Assembly: GCF_026914185.1 (NCBI RefSeq)
Contig: NC_070563.1
Location: 4,547,001-4,611,000 of the forward strand
Reading direction: 5' to 3'
DNA: 64,000 nucleotides
From: Puccinia triticina
Lineage: Eukaryota > Basidiomycota > Pucciniomycetes > Pucciniales > Pucciniaceae
The notes under the pieces are model-generated. The model did no database searches. It saw only the letters and a program-made list of their open reading frames with translations, and was not told the origin of the DNA. This document shows, piece after piece, positions 22,364-35,800 of this stretch (position 1 is its first letter; every line of letters starts with the position of its first letter). Both the position numbers and the translations under genes were made by a program.

Positions 22364-23082
22364 TCCATCCCTCCCATGTACACATACACTGCTTGTATTA
22401 TACATAAATTACCCCTCTTATAATGAATGATAGCTGTATCTATTCTGTTCCAATACATCTGCAATGTGCTTTTGGCATTGTCACACCAATCGAGCACCAC
22501 ACCAATGTCTGTAATTTCAGACCAAAAATAAAAATGTAACTTTTTTTTGGCTGGTCAAAAACCTTTGCCCACTTAGAACTGGAATCTATATGATCCAAAC
22601 AGCCCAAAAATATCATCTACATGACATACTACTCAAATGATGTGCCGTACATTCAGCTCCCATCTCAAATGTCTTTTTGAGGGTGAGGCTGTATGGTAGG
22701 ATGCCTTGCACAACTGTAGTAAACTTGGTCTCACTTTGGCAAAGTCACCAGAGATTTTATTGATTTTGAAATCAAACCTTGATTTATATGTAATAAGATA
22801 TCCACACATGTAATGTTGAAGATGCAGGGAACATAAATCAGATCCAAGAAATTGTATGAATGATTGGAGGAATGATGTAGAGGATTAAATCAAAAAGTAG
22901 CTGAACCTGATGACAGAGGTATGTGGCGAATTCCATGATGAAAAGAAAAGAAAATCAAGAAAGATATACATTTTTGGTTTGACAAGCTAACTTTTCCAGT
23001 GGCGCATGTCAGAGATGTGAATGTTTTTGAGAGCTGAGGAAAAATGTAATGATGCACCGAGTGTTGGGATAGGTTTGATTGA
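22364..23082. other. AT-rich spacer
   Basis: Between the MULE and the 3' end of the secreted-protein gene. No open frame of note, no terminal repeats; the last part is the 3' UTR of the gene at 23083-25064. Confidence 0.4.
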
Positions 23083-25064
23083 TTACTTTGGAAGCTCTTC
23101 TGTGCGGATTGGAGCTGAATGTTTCGCTGCCAATTTAGCAGTCACTTCTATACCCGTACGAACCGTGTCATCGTCTGTTTCAAAAGTTCTCCATGCTTTT
23201 CTTGCACGGATTAGTGCTTGAAACGCAGGATTTTGACTACCAATGCCGGGGGGTTTGTGTAGCGAGTGATAATATAAAGTTGACAGTGCAAAAAGCAGGT
23301 CTATTGATTCATACTTGTGGCTTTGCTTGGGGTCAAGAACACCCGCTGACCATTTGATGATATCGTTGATTGCTTCAGTGCGTGCAGCTTCGCTGACTGG
23401 CAATGTAGCGGTAACTGGCACTTCGGGATGTTCAGCCTCGGCAACTGGCACTTCTGCAGCCTTTCCGACTGGCGATTCCGGACGTTCAGCCTTGTCGACT
23501 GGCGATTCGGGACGTGTGGCTTCGATGACCGGCGATTGGCCAGTTGTAGCCTCGGTAACCGGCGCTTGGCCAGGTGCAGCCTCGGTGACCGGCGATTGGT
23601 CAGGTGCAGCCTCGCCGACTGTCAATTTTTGATATGCGGCGCGAACCTTATCATTTTTCTGTTTCCTGAACATTTCGACCCACGACTCCCAATCCACTGC
23701 AACAAGGTGTCACCAAATAAAAATACCGTCAGTTCGGCTCACCCCATGAAAAGTAGTTGGGCACAGTATATCCAGACTTACGACTCTTAAAATGTTCCTC
23801 TATATCCGGGCCTAATTTGAAAACACCGATTTTTCGGGAAGAGAATTGTTAAACCCGTGCACCTTAATCTTGTGACAAGACACCTTGATCTTGTGACAAG
23901 ATTGAGCGAGCTTACCTTCCTCTTCCGCTTTAAGCAATCGTGCAGAATAATCGTCCCCCTTAATAGTCATCACATAGTGAGCGGCTTCAAAGTAAGGCAT
24001 CACCTTGGGGAGTTTTGCTGGATCTTTTCTGTGCATAGTTGCTAGGACTGTCTCTATCGCATCGACTGCATCTTTATGATACTTTGGATTTCGGCTGAGC
24101 ACGACTAGTGATTTGACGAGCAACATTTGCCTCTCCTTTTCCGTATCTTCGACGCGCGGGAGTTCTCCGTTCAGAAATTCCAGTTCGGTTTTTGCTTCAA
24201 TGATGTACTTTTCGTAATTGAACGGCTTTGGCACGTCTTCGAGGGCTGGACTGATGTGAGAATAGATCTTGCTGTTGTGCGTTAGAGTTTGACGTAGGAA
24301 TTCTCTGTCAGCGACTAAGAAATGTTGAATGGGGAGTGGGCATAAACACCGGCGAAAAATCATTTATGTCAGTATTTCTTTGGTGAATTTGTGAGGCGAT
24401 GAACTCTGTGCGTGGGCTTGTGAGCTGATTGACGAACGTTTTTGAAGAGCACTGATCATGAGCACAATATCCTTGTCCATTTCCCCCCAATCTTCTTTAT
24501 GATGAATCCAGAAAGCCCAATATGGTATAGAAGCTACTCCGATAGTGTCAGTCTGCGGTTCCGATGTTGGACGATGGGAAATCACGTACCAGTTTTGCCC
24601 TTTGCCCTGGGTACCTGTATGCTGCCTTTCCACAACCATGCGAAGACCTTTTTCAGGAAGTTCGGGAAGGCAAAGTATTTCTGACGGTGTTTTTGATGAC
24701 AGTGCCCAGAAAATGTGAAGGAATGAGCACCATCAGTCAAATATGATTGAGACGGGAGGGAACTTACCTTAATTTTCTTGAAGAAATTATCCTTAGAAGG
24801 GTGCAGTGGGTCTTCACCGCGAATGAAGATTTCATCTTCCGGACGACGTTCGACAGAAAGAGGCTTTGTACCTTCTGTGGGTAGAAGGGGTTCTTTCATG
24901 TCATGGACTTCGGAGAATTTTTCTGGAGCCGTTGTTTTGGGGATTTCCCGGAGCTCGGAGGCTTTTGAAATGTCCTCAACAGCGTGCGTGGAAGATCGTC
25001 CCGGGAGTACCGATACCAGCAGGAAGCAGGACAAGGCAGTGATATAAATGGTGGGTTGCTTCAT
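23083..25064 (-). CDS. Secreted protein with Pro-Val-Glu-Ala repeats, unknown function
   Basis: Six exons on the minus strand (24768-25064, 24615-24680, 24438-24552, 23916-24314, 23782-23811, 23083-23696) join in phase to 506 aa. The ATG at 25064 starts a clear signal peptide (MKQPTIYITALSCFLLVSVL). An upstream in-frame ATG at 25103 would put 13 hydrophilic residues before it and is less likely. The middle is helical and charged (residues about 195-325). Near residues 330-400 come seven imperfect 10-12 residue repeats of the type SPVTEAAPGQ / SPVDKAERPE. A short globular tail follows (SIDLLFALSTLYYHS). No catalytic motif and few cysteines. Candidate secreted effector or wall protein; this is inference. 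The exon 3 donor (GTTCGT) is non-consensus and the least certain join. Confidence 0.75.
23400..23632 (-). repeat. 33-bp-type coding repeat in the secreted protein
   Basis: About seven degenerate units encoding (S/A/V)PV(T/I/D/G/A)(E/K)A followed by 4-5 variable residues. Nucleotide units read ACTGGCGATTCGGGACG or close variants on the plus strand (GGCGATTGG in later units). The unit is a multiple of 3, so unit number can change without a frameshift. Confidence 0.75.
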
Positions 25065-25735
25065 GCTGCGTGCATTAATCTGCAGGGATTTCTGAGTTAC
25101 CAATCGAATTTGGATGGACTCTGAACCAGCTGGAAACTACTTGGCTTTACCGGTGATTTGATGGAGACGAGTGGGCTGGCTAAGCGTGAGAGGGAAGTGT
25201 GGCTCGAAGGTGTAGTGGCAGTGCGGCCAAGAAAGAATGAGTGAAAGGCGAAGGGAGTCGCTCGTCTAGCGGTTGGTTCAAGTTTCCTCCACCCCTCGAA
25301 TCTGGTAATGTATTTGACGGACTCGGGATCACCAGCGTCACGGGCTTGCTTCAGGGGGCGCACCCATAAGGGTGTGCAACATGTCGCGGAGCTCTCCTTC
25401 CCAATGAAATCCGTGGCGTATGTGAAGATTGAGGCGGTGATCCAACTGTCAATTTGTTTCAGGCCCGTATCGTTCCATGGAAAAAAAGGGAGCTTGAATA
25501 TAAAAAGGCAAGGTTTTCATGCCTTCTGATTTTTCCCGCGGCCCCAATTTTGGCTTCTTTATGCCTTTGGGGCCGCCTTGGGAGTCGGGACGCTAGCTTA
25601 TCACAATTCCCTCGTTTCAGGGGCCGAGGGACGCGGCGCGCCGAAGGCGCCTCGCGAAGCGATCTCTTCCTTCGGAGGTTCGTGCCACCAGGGCCCTCCG
25701 AAGCGAGGGACTTGTGTTAAGTTAGCTTCACCAAG
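25065..25735. other. 5' region of the secreted-protein gene and GC-rich spacer
   Basis: Contains the minus-strand promoter of the 23083-25064 gene. An open frame at 25097-25363 (minus) has no recognisable features. At 25625-25710 a GC-rich stretch includes the short palindromic pair CTTCGGAGG and CCTCCGAAG. No gene called. Confidence 0.35.
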
Positions 25736-26570
25736 CCTGACAGAAATGGAGGACTTCCCGTTGATCTGGAAACTTAAAGTCAGATCTGAGCCAACAGATT
25801 TCAGATTGGAGGACTTCCCGTCAATCTAGGAACTCAGACCCCGCAAAATCTGGGCTTGATCATCCCAAATCCCAGATCTGCCTAGATTTCCCTGCGAAAT
25901 CTGGGAAAATCTGGGTTTCCAGATTGGCGGGGAGTCCTCCATTTTGCAGGGAAACCTGTGTCCTTGAAGCTCCCTGAAGTGATCCAGATTTCCCTGTGAA
26001 ATCTGAAGTTCCAGATTTAACAGTTCGTGGGAATGGAGGACTTCCCGCCGATCTGGAAACCCAGATTTTCCCAGATTTTGCAAGGAAATCTAGGCAGATC
26101 TAGGATTTGGGACAATCAAGCCCAGATTTCCCTGCAAAATCTGAGTTCCCAGATTGACAGGAAGTCCTTCAATTCTTCCAATCTAGGCAGATCTAGGCTT
26201 TGGGACAATTGAGCCCAGATTTCCCTTCAAAATCTGGAAAAATCTGAGTTCCCAGATCAGTGCTCCAAGAGGACTTCATGTCAATCTGAGCTGCTAGATA
26301 TCAGATTTTGCAGGGAAAGAAGATCCCCAAAGTGATCCAGATTTTGCAGGGAAATCTGAACTTGGGAACTCTGGATCACTTTGGGGATCTTTGGGGACCT
26401 AGATTTCCCTGCAAAATCTGAAATCTGGTGGCTCAGAGCTGCTTTCCGTATCAACAGACTTCCTGTTGATCTGGAAACCCCTTCCAGACCTAGATCTGAG
26501 CCAAAATTTGCAGGGAAATCTAGTCTTTGGGCCTCTGGGAGCCTCCTATTGCAGACGCAGGCTCCACAGA
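25736..26570. repeat. Complex direct and inverted repeat array (AGATTTCCCTGCAAAATCTG motif)
   Basis: Short modules recur many times in both orientations: AGATTTCCCTGCAAAATCTG or its near-palindromic complement, GGAGGACTTCCCG with CGGGAAGTCC variants, and GATCTGGAAACCCAGATTTT. A long inverted pair is visible: about 25893-25940 against about 26034-26081 are nearly exact reverse complements. Other copies lie at 26107, 26215, 26281, 26340 and 26400. There are no long open frames. The array may be a decayed foldback transposon or a satellite that grew by inverted duplication. Confidence 0.75.
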
Positions 26571-29211
26571 TGTCCGAAGGGAGTTCTCATTCTTTCTCTT
26601 TGACAACAAAAAAACCCAAATTGAATCAACTGAATCACTATGTACACATGTTTGCTGATTAGGCAAATCTCTCATTTTCTAGTTTCGAACAACGGTGAGG
26701 GGCGATTTTTTCGAGGTATGTTACAATAAATAGAGGTTACTATTTCTATTTACAGTTATGGTGCTACAGGTGATTGATTATGCTTGTGGGAAGTCGGTTG
26801 AATCTACGAGAGACTCTGTGACTGTGAGGGAAAGAAGAATGGGTCAGCTTGCTGGAGAAGCATCACGGAGACCGATAGAAGGGTGGATACGGAAGAATGG
26901 CCCAAGGCGTTCGCAAAGTATCATAATTTTCAGTGTTAAAAGTAAAACTTTCTCCGAGATAGAAGATTCCAGTAAGCCCCAGTGGGTCACCAACCGGTTT
27001 CCTCTCTTTCCCTCGAGTTACAAGGTATGGTGTAATCATTTTGCGATTGGGTTTTCAACAGTCCGCGTGAAAGAGGAAAGTTTTATTTTTAGGGGATTGA
27101 AGAGGTTCAGAAATAACTCACCAAGCACTACCGGAGAGACGGATTTGGAGGGGAAACACGTTGGGTAAGAGGCGACCGCTCGGGGTGGAATGTCATCGGT
27201 GGAAGTTGCTGTGTCTGTTGGTGGGGTTGGTCACCGGTTATCAACGGGGACGGGTTTTTGTACCCGCAATTGTCACGCAGGGTCCAGACTTCACTGCTCC
27301 AGTCGTGGTTCTGCTGCGCGCTTTGCAGCCTGCTCCGGGCTCGCACTCTGGTTCTTCGAATCGCAGCACGCCGAGCTGCGCTACGCGCTGTGGGGCTCCA
27401 ACGGAGCCGGCAGCTACAGCTTTCCAGTCGGGACGGATGTGCGGCTCATGACTCCATGAGGCAACAGAGACGAGAGTCTTACACACTAAACATGTGGTAG
27501 CCTGTAGGCCAGCAGTATACTCTCAAACTCTTGTCCACCTGAATCAGATATACGTCCTGGATGATGCCCGGTACTATGCCCGATGTTGGATGGATCAGAT
27601 TCAGTGCATATCAATGCTCGCGGCGTTCCTTTTTCTCTAACTCCTTGTGTTGGAAAACCTCTTCCGTCCGGCGGGCCTTATCGGTTCTCTTCTAATCAGG
27701 CTTTGAAAGTTTGAGTGAGGTCAAACCTGACCGGCGTGTGAAGGGCTTGAATGTGACTCATAAACACCGTGGCAAGGTGGTAGGGTGCTTCCTCGAATCT
27801 GTGACTTTCCATACTTGCCGGGTATCTTTCCATCGGGGCTTTCTGCGAAAGCGCTGACCTCCATCCTCCTAACTTATTCACACCGGATCGCCGACCATCT
27901 CTCTGGTCCGTCTTGGTATACTTCGTTGGAAGACCGGAAAAAAATCGTGCTGCATGTCTTTCTCAAGTCACATTGTCTGGGCGCGTTGGTCAGCATCAGA
28001 TAGAAAAAAAGGAACTCGACAAATTCACATACGCGTGCACACATAAATAGTATATTCAACAACGAAAGATTGTGAGAAACACCTTGTGCATGGGACATGC
28101 CTCGTTCGAAGGTTTTCAGATGCCCCGTTTAGAAAAGAGCTCATCCGTTCATTCATACTATCAGTTCCCTAGAAGAATTTGGGGCCTTCTTCTTAGATTG
28201 CACCACTTTGAGATCTGATCAGAATTTCAACTTGTCAGGTAACTTTCATTTGTCTTAACCTTGGGCGCTTGTTGTGGGTAAAGAAATATTTGTGCCTTTA
28301 TTTTGTTTCTTGAACGCTTTGTTTGTGGATGTGAATATCGTCGTCGACAAAAGATAACTATCACGCTGAAGCGTGTGGTTAAAAATATTCTGGGTCGACA
28401 AAGTGCAAGGGGTATGGGCTAAACCTGAGCAACTCGGGATCAAGAGGAAATTTGCCCACTGAAGGACGCGCGGACGAAGCTTTCTGGTTAATTATGTACT
28501 AGCACTAAACACGAAGGAAGATTGCCAGCCGTCGCCGATCTTAAGCATTTCAGTCAAGTTGGGCCTGCATTGTCCATACACAAAATGTTGAAATAGGACA
28601 GGATCGTCAGTCTCAGAATTCTCGTTTGAGTGAAGGGGGCGCAGAGTTTTCTGATTAGCTCGGTATATCTTGTTGTTGCACAGGGTGGGACTGCTTAACT
28701 CTTCTCTTACTCACCCTCTGAGCTTATCTCTTCGATCCATCAGAGATTATAAATATGTACAAGGACTTCCTTCTTATGGCCATCAGCATCTCAAACAGCG
28801 TCCCTTGAACCGAGCAAGACGGGGGTGCAGGTGCTACTATCATTGATCCACAGCCCACACTTCGCAAGCGAGCGTCGACCCCAGCTACCTGTGAATTGAT
28901 GAAGATTTCTAGCCTGCGTCTCTCTCTTCCTACCGAGCAGCAGTGGGCCCACCCCCATCATCAGCCTCACCTCGTCTGATTGTCTCCAGAGCCATAAAAT
29001 CCGCGAGGGACTTGACAGACCACCAGCGTTTGTTTTTCCCAGTCGTATCCATCCATCGCAAACTATTAACTGTGTCACATCCCCTTCAAGCTGCTCGCTA
29101 GACCTCCAATCTAGCTTCACCACCTTTCCCATCTTCACTTCTCTCCCCTAGCTAGACGCCAATCACAAGTGCCCTCCTACGCCTTCATTCACATCCATCC
29201 AATAAAACACC
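26571..29211. other. Intergenic, no gene supported
   Basis: A 136-codon open frame at 26758-27168 (plus) and GC-rich overlapping frames at 27128-27500 on both strands lack splice context, motifs or codon bias. I do not call them. The right end (about 28690-29211) is probably the promoter and 5' UTR of the next gene; TTATAAATATG near 28747 could be a TATA element but is far upstream. Confidence 0.35.
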
Positions 29212-30848
29212 ATGGATGTGTCAATCCTTCTCCAGGTCGCTCTCAGCTGTGGGGTCGTCTTACTGTATTCGGTCGTTGGCAACTTTTTTCTGATTTACCT
29301 GGGTTTCCGACGCTCTGAAGATCCTCAGAGCGAGGAAAAGGAAGAGGAGGTCGAAGAGGAGGTGCAATCTGAAGTGTCCGAACCCTCCAACGATGCCCTT
29401 CATCTTTTGCGATTGACCAATGCCTTCTGCCCGCCACGAACTGAGCCTTCAATATTTGGCCGCGACGTGAACAATCCAAGGGAAAATAGTTACTACTCAG
29501 AAGATGGTCTGTTCCCCGGTCAATCTTTATTTAAAGAAACGCCGGAATTTATTTCATTGATCTTACTCGTGCTATGCTCTCCTCATGTCCGTGTGGGATG
29601 TGGCCGAACAGAAGATGACTTCGGCGAAGACAATTTTTCGGACGTGCTGGAGGAGTCATCCTTTTGCTTACGGGGTAGGTTCCATTCGATCGAACAGACT
29701 TTTGCTTCCTCGGCTCACAGAGGTTGCCTCCTAGACTCCTTCGAGCATGGACATAGCCATAGGATATCCATCAAACCGCCGGCGTTTGTACATCAAGCTA
29801 GTAAGGAACTCTATTTCAAGCCTCTTAGAATTCGGGAAAGAACGTGCTCTGCTGAAACTCTGAACTTGCTCATCAATCAAAGGTGTCGCGGAAATCACTA
29901 CGGGAGATCATAAATCGACATCCAGCGCCAGAAGTCGGTGACTCTCCTCTTGAGCTACTTGCTTGGACAAGCTAATCATGTGCTCAATCCTTATACTACG
30001 TTTCTCCTGTAGGATCTAGTACTACCTTTGCACCCGAAACGCATCATCATGAGAATGGTTAGTCTGCTTTCTATTTATTGAGCTTGATCATGCAGTATTA
30101 AAGAAAAAAAAAGCTAAAAAGGTTGTCTCAAAATATCCGAATTTGCAGAAAAAGTGAACCGACTGTTTTCTTTAATCACTAAAGGTTGGTCCAATAGTTT
30201 CTCACTCCTTCGTTCATTGGACCTCCTTCATTCACCATGGACGTAAAGCCAAGACAACGCTTTCTAATATCTTTTTCTTCCGTTGGATGACCTCATGACA
30301 AAGGTACTGGATCCCATACGAGTCAAGAAAGTGCAAATCGAAAAAAGTCATCGGGCTTCTATCCAAACAGCTCCTGTGTGTCGGAGCCTAATGGGGCATG
30401 GGGACACTTCGCAGACAAAAAGAAAAAGCTTTGTGAGACACACTACTTCTCCCTTCTTGTGAATCAGGAGATTGATTGGATTGTTCGGAAACGTCGTCTC
30501 TCCCAGTTACCGTTCGGCCTGGCATCAACGCTCTTCGACGATTAAATCAATCCAAACAAGTCCACCAAGTCGACCAGCCGAAGCTACCATCGCATGCCAA
30601 CCGGATAGACTACATGAGTAGTAAGCACACAACACCCAGGTTACAAAACGCGCCCCACCTATTACTGGTAGATCTTGACCGACTCGTTCTATTTAGCTGT
30701 TAGGACTCGCTTCAAGCTCATCAGCTCCAAAAAACTCTCACTCAAGCCGATCAACAAAGCTATCGAGCCTGCACGGCGGGTGGACATCCATCGATCATCA
30801 GAAATCGATGGACGAAGGATGTCTTCCGTTTTATTTGGTACGGCCTAG
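29212..30848 (+). CDS. Membrane-anchored or secreted hypothetical protein, multi-exon
   Basis: The ATG at 29212 has a good context (CACCATGG). The N-terminus (MDVSILLQVALSCGVVLLYS ...) is one hydrophobic helix of about 27 residues followed by basic residues, then an acidic Glu-rich stretch, so it is a signal anchor or signal peptide. An intron at about 29504-29609 joins SED to EDDFGEDNFSDVLEES in phase. Later coding-like exons include SLREIINRHPAPEVG, TTFAPETHHHEN, KVNRLFSLITK and HTSQESANRKKSSGF. The last exon (from about 30708, SSKKLSLKPINKAIEPARR) ends at TAG 30846-30848. The joins around 29670-29900 and at 30433-30475 could not be resolved. Family unknown. Confidence 0.55.
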
Positions 30849-32811
30849 GATCGATCACTGGACCACTAAATTGCCACTTCGACTACCCATCTTGAATAAT
30901 CACATTTTTATACCATGAACCCTCTGTTATTTTGTTTTTACCATGTAAAATACATGAACTGTAGACACTTATTATAAGTAGAGTCAAGCTTTATGTTACA
31001 GGCTTTGATCTCATCTTGTCACATTAAAAGTGTGATGGTTTTTAACAGCGAAAATTAAACCAAAACTTTGATTGGTATCATATGTACCATTTTCTCTATC
31101 TTAGAAATTTTTAATGAATTCAAATTACATTAGATGAACAGCTTTGTTAACCCTGAAGGCCTCTTATTTCATTTCATTTCATTTTATTCTGTTTTACTTT
31201 ATGGACTGACTTTGTGCAACATGAAAAAATTAAATGTGTCGCGCACCATGAGCCCCCGTCGAGCCTACATATTGGAAGACTTTCCTTTGACTCTGTAGCT
31301 GCCTACAGGGTCAGATATGCAGCCTCTGGGACTAGATTTCCGTGCAAAACCCCGCATTACAGGCTGCAGATCTGGCTCTGTAGGGGCGACAGAGACGTAG
31401 GGAAGTTTTCCAATACCCGCTGTGCGCGACTTCCAAAAATACGTGGTATGAAGTGTTTTTTTTTATTAAGGGAGTCAGCAACATACAAGCTTTTTACAAG
31501 CTCAATCAAGTGGCCCTCATGACCCCACCATAAGACTGTCAGGGTCCCAGGAGGCCATCTGCTGAGTTCCCGTGGAGTTTGCTACAAGTAACCTAGCTGG
31601 TGCCCAAGAAAGCCACTTTGACGAGTTTGTACGCAATGACCGGCAGGGACTCCTTCCTGACCCACCAAACATTTTGAGCACTGACAAGGTTTTTATTTTT
31701 CTAATTCACTTTGTTTTTTGATTCACCAGATGCCCTGCGGATTTAACCATCGTATGGGGAGCCCTTATGGGCTCACAGACGAAACTTTCAAAGTAATGGA
31801 AAATAATAAAAACAAACACCCACTGTGTGCAAAGGATTTTACGAATCGCGCACCAAGGGCCTAAAGGCTAACTTGACTGATTCTCTCCCTCCCCGGGCGG
31901 AGTGGTAACAACTTGTTGCATTTTTGAAGGGTCCCTGCCGGGCGGCTCCCCCCCTCCAAAGTCCAATTACAAAGAGAGTTAAGTTAGGCCCAACGGTGGG
32001 TTGCTACTTGACGGTTATCAATATCGTAACATTATTGTAGCAATGTTTGGTCCCTCTAGTACGCTAAACTGACCGGTAGCCATGGGGAAATGTGGTGTGA
32101 TATCGATATCGCACCGGGTGGGTTTTTTTCTTTTTTCAAGGCCGCTACAATATCTATGCGCAGAGCAGCAGATATTTATCAATATATTGAGCAATAAAAG
32201 GCCATTTCAGGGCTGATTTGGCCTTTCACTGCTGAATAAAGTGTTGCTCTTCTTGATAAGGGCTAATTTGGCCCTTAATTGCTAAAAATGACATGTTACT
32301 TTTCTCGATAACAGGTTACTTTACTAGTAACGGCTGTACAAAAAACTGGTCAGTTACGATAACCGTGACGCAGCTATCCGCGCACTAGCGTTAACAATAA
32401 CTGGAAAAATGTTAGGCGCAGTTCGCTACTTTACTCTACAGCCCCGGTGATCGTACCGTTTTTAGGCCTCAAGGTCGAGTCAACAGGAGTCGGTAGTGCG
32501 GCAAAGGTTTTAATGTTGCGAAGTAGTCCGTATATCTATATACAAAAACGTCTATGTCACAAAAGTATGCAAGGAGCTAATTACAAAAGATAGGAACGGA
32601 TCGATGTTCTGATCTGTAACGTTGAAAAAAGGAATGCCAAATATGCCACAATTAACTCTGATTATGAAGCTGCTTATTTGTTTGTGAAGCGCTTTATGCC
32701 CCAAGAGTGGTACATCATATAGTCAAGTATGCTTTGCTGTCTTCAAGTCATCCTAGTTTGATGCAATATTTTCCTCTTCAGGGTTTGGAGAAAAAAAATG
32801 GATCAATATTT
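30849..32811. other. Intergenic with a small foldback and transposon-like debris
   Basis: No gene. A short inverted repeat lies at 31289-31395. The segment 31990-32440 has repeated GTTACTTT/AGTAACG motifs like those in the MITE at 5803-6448, so it may be a decayed relative; I could not find its ends. Confidence 0.4.
31289..31395. repeat. Short foldback element (about 107 bp)
   Basis: The left arm CTCTGTAGCTGCCTACAGGG plus TCAGATATGCAGCCT pairs with the right arm AGGCTGCAGATCTGG plus CTCTGTAGGGGCGACAGAG with a few mismatches. The loop contains TAGATTTCCGTGCAAAA, close to the module of the 25736-26570 array. It could be a single unit of that repeat family. Confidence 0.6.
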
Positions 32812-35800
32812 TCATCTGACCAGCGTAAACGTGGGCGAAACCCAGAAATCGAAATCAGTCTCTAGGTCTTTGTTGCCGCTGACACGCAAAGTCCTGTTTT
32901 TACAATCAATCAGGTCAGCTGCGATGCGTTGAGAGTTGCTCTTTAGGGGCGTACCTTATCAGTATCCTATATTTGCCAGCTGGCAAGGGGGTGAGGTTCT
33001 GATTGACGACCCCAGTGACAACAGCAGCATCCCATATGGTTCTGAATAAGTCATCGAACCTGCATGATAACGAACATGATAGCTTTGAGTAGTGATTCAA
33101 AGTCGACCAAAGAACAATTTATTCAGCTTACCCAGGGCCAGAGCGAGACACGGCGTGAAATTCTCCATTAGGAATCATTCCGATAAGTTTGACTCCTCCA
33201 AAACTTGTCGCAAAGGTGGAAGCCTTTGGGATTTTGGAGGGTGATGGATTTGCACCCCCCGCGATCACATCCATACGCAATACTGACGAGCCAACTACGA
33301 GTAATCAAAACATTTTGGGTCACTCCAGCCATCAAAATCTCAGGGAGTAATGGTGAAAACCTACAGACTGTCCTGAACCGTATATACAAAGAGGCATGCT
33401 CTCTTAGTTTCCAGATAAAATCAGTCGTCTTGATATCGAGTAAGCTGTCGGCTTTCTCTTCCTCCGCTTTTAGGCCTACAAATGGGAACCTCGTGGTGGA
33501 TACTCCTGTTGGGCCGCGGTCTAAGACTGAACAAGATGCCAAAAATTTGAGATCATTTTTTTTGGATGGAGCCAGAAGTGTTTTTTTTTTTTTTCAGCGG
33601 ACGTACCTTCTTGTTCCTTAAGTGACCCCACAACACCGTAATATGGCACATTGTGGCTTTCACACTCGACGTCCCCGGTCTGTGATCAACACGTCAACAG
33701 GGTACCTTGATTGTTGAAATTGATGGAGAACTTCATTATCAAACTCACTAGAATGATGTATCCCGAATAAACGATGAGATCACGGGTATCAGATTTGGGT
33801 GGCGTGAACCGGATCTTGACGGACTGCTTCGCGCCTGGAGCTAGACTAAACACCTGTGGCGTAATCACGGCATCTGCTACATTCCCCTCGATATCAGGAG
33901 TGACATCAGGACGATTGAACTTTTGATGAGATCCAAACGTCTTGACAGATACCGCCGGAAGATGTGTTAGATGATACTGGACAGCGGTTTTGCCTGTGTT
34001 GGATATTTTGATTTCTTGATCCGGTTTGAAAGATGTTGAATCAAAAAGTGCCATATGTGCGTTTGTTATTATCGTGTTTGCCATCACGGCACACCAGGCA
34101 TTTGCAAGACCGCCACCCTGATGTGAAACAGCTGACGATGAAAGCCGGATATGTAGTCAATTGAAAGCTGGTGTTACGATTGATGGGTAGTTACATACTG
34201 TGTGGCTGGTGTCTGAATGCAGAGTAGTTGATGATCCGACTAGAAGTAGTCAAGCGATCTCGCATGGTGTAACCATCGAAGCCTGCTTTGCCTCTGTGAC
34301 TCAATATGAGAGCTGCTATCCCTGCAAGCTAGAATCATCTCGAGAAAATCAGTTTATCATTGTATCCAGACAGAAAAACACCGGAGAGGCGTACTTGAGG
34401 GGCAGCCATCGAAGTCCCACTGGCACTGCCCTGAGGAGAAAAAAAAAGTTGGATTTCTATCTTGCTATGCACCAATAAAAATCAAGTAGCTCACATACGC
34501 CCCGGATACCATTGGGAGAGTTGCTGCAACGTGATGGGAAGCCGCTGTCTCAACGTCGGGAACTTGGTTCAAATCAAGGCAAGGACTTACAAACCACATT
34601 ACCGCCGATTCCTGATATCGCAGGTTGGGGGCTGGCAAAGTCAAAGCTTGGGCCACTGAAATTGAAGTTCAAGGGTTAGCTTCTCGCTCTGCAAAGATTT
34701 TAAGATTGACTCCACACTGACAACGATGAGAATGGACTTATCAATCCCGGCTGTAGAATAGTGGCTGGTGGTGGTGAAAAATAAGTGTACTTGTTTGATG
34801 GGTCAGGATGATGTCAAACGGTTTTGGATTTAGCTTACTGCGCTTGTTTGCTGAATTGATTATCAAACGGAATCCTTTGGGATTCTTTTTGGATTCCGCG
34901 GCTATGTACTTTGCATCTTCCAAGGAAATTCCTGCAACGGTTGCACCCAATACCTGACTGTGCATTGAGACAACAAGTCTTGTTTTCTAAAGATACGATG
35001 GGATGAATGGCTAAGCTCAGGTCATGCGTGCCTAGGAAAATATGCCGATTTATGTTTTCTAAAATACTGACCATGTAAAAGAATATAAGCTTCGCTCCTT
35101 TTGCTCGAGCATGGAGAGCCTTTTCAGATATAAAACAGCTCCTGATAAAAATTAAATGCATATCAGTGAATTATCCTCAAGTTTTGTAAGAACAAAAGTA
35201 TCCACCCTATTTTGATCAGTACGACATAATTGGCCAGGTCTGGGGTCTTCGAAGGCAGTGGCAGACAGGCATCATCCTCATTCAAGAGATCATCCGAGGT
35301 GAAGTAAACAGGGTAACTTGCATCAGGCAAAACTTGATTCTTGTAATAACTCAAATTTTGACCTGTCGAGGTTTCAAGTTCCCTGGACATTGGTGAGCTG
35401 GAATCTACAGAGGCAACGGAAATGGCACCCCTGGCAGAGGCTGGAGAAGAGGCAGAAAATAACCCATCCTACACGCCCAGGATGTCAGTTTATTAAGAAA
35501 CAAATAAATGACAACATTCAGCCAAACGCTCACCGTCCCATCATTACCGGCAGAAACGACTATTATTTTACCCTTCTTTTCAACTAAATTGTTGATGACA
35601 TCTAATATATCTTTTCCGACGGACCACCCTCCTGATGAACCCAAAGATAGTGAAATTATGTCCGCTTACAAGGAAAATATTCTGTGAGATTTGAGTAACT
35701 GCATGAATCTTAACGATAACAAGTTACACACCTCCATCAAGCTCAGCTTGTAACAGCGCCCTTACTATCACGTCGTCTGGACCATAAGGGTCGCAACCAA

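Noticed and set aside
26758..27168. 136-codon open frame as a gene
   Set aside because: No start context, motif or codon bias, and no matching downstream exons.
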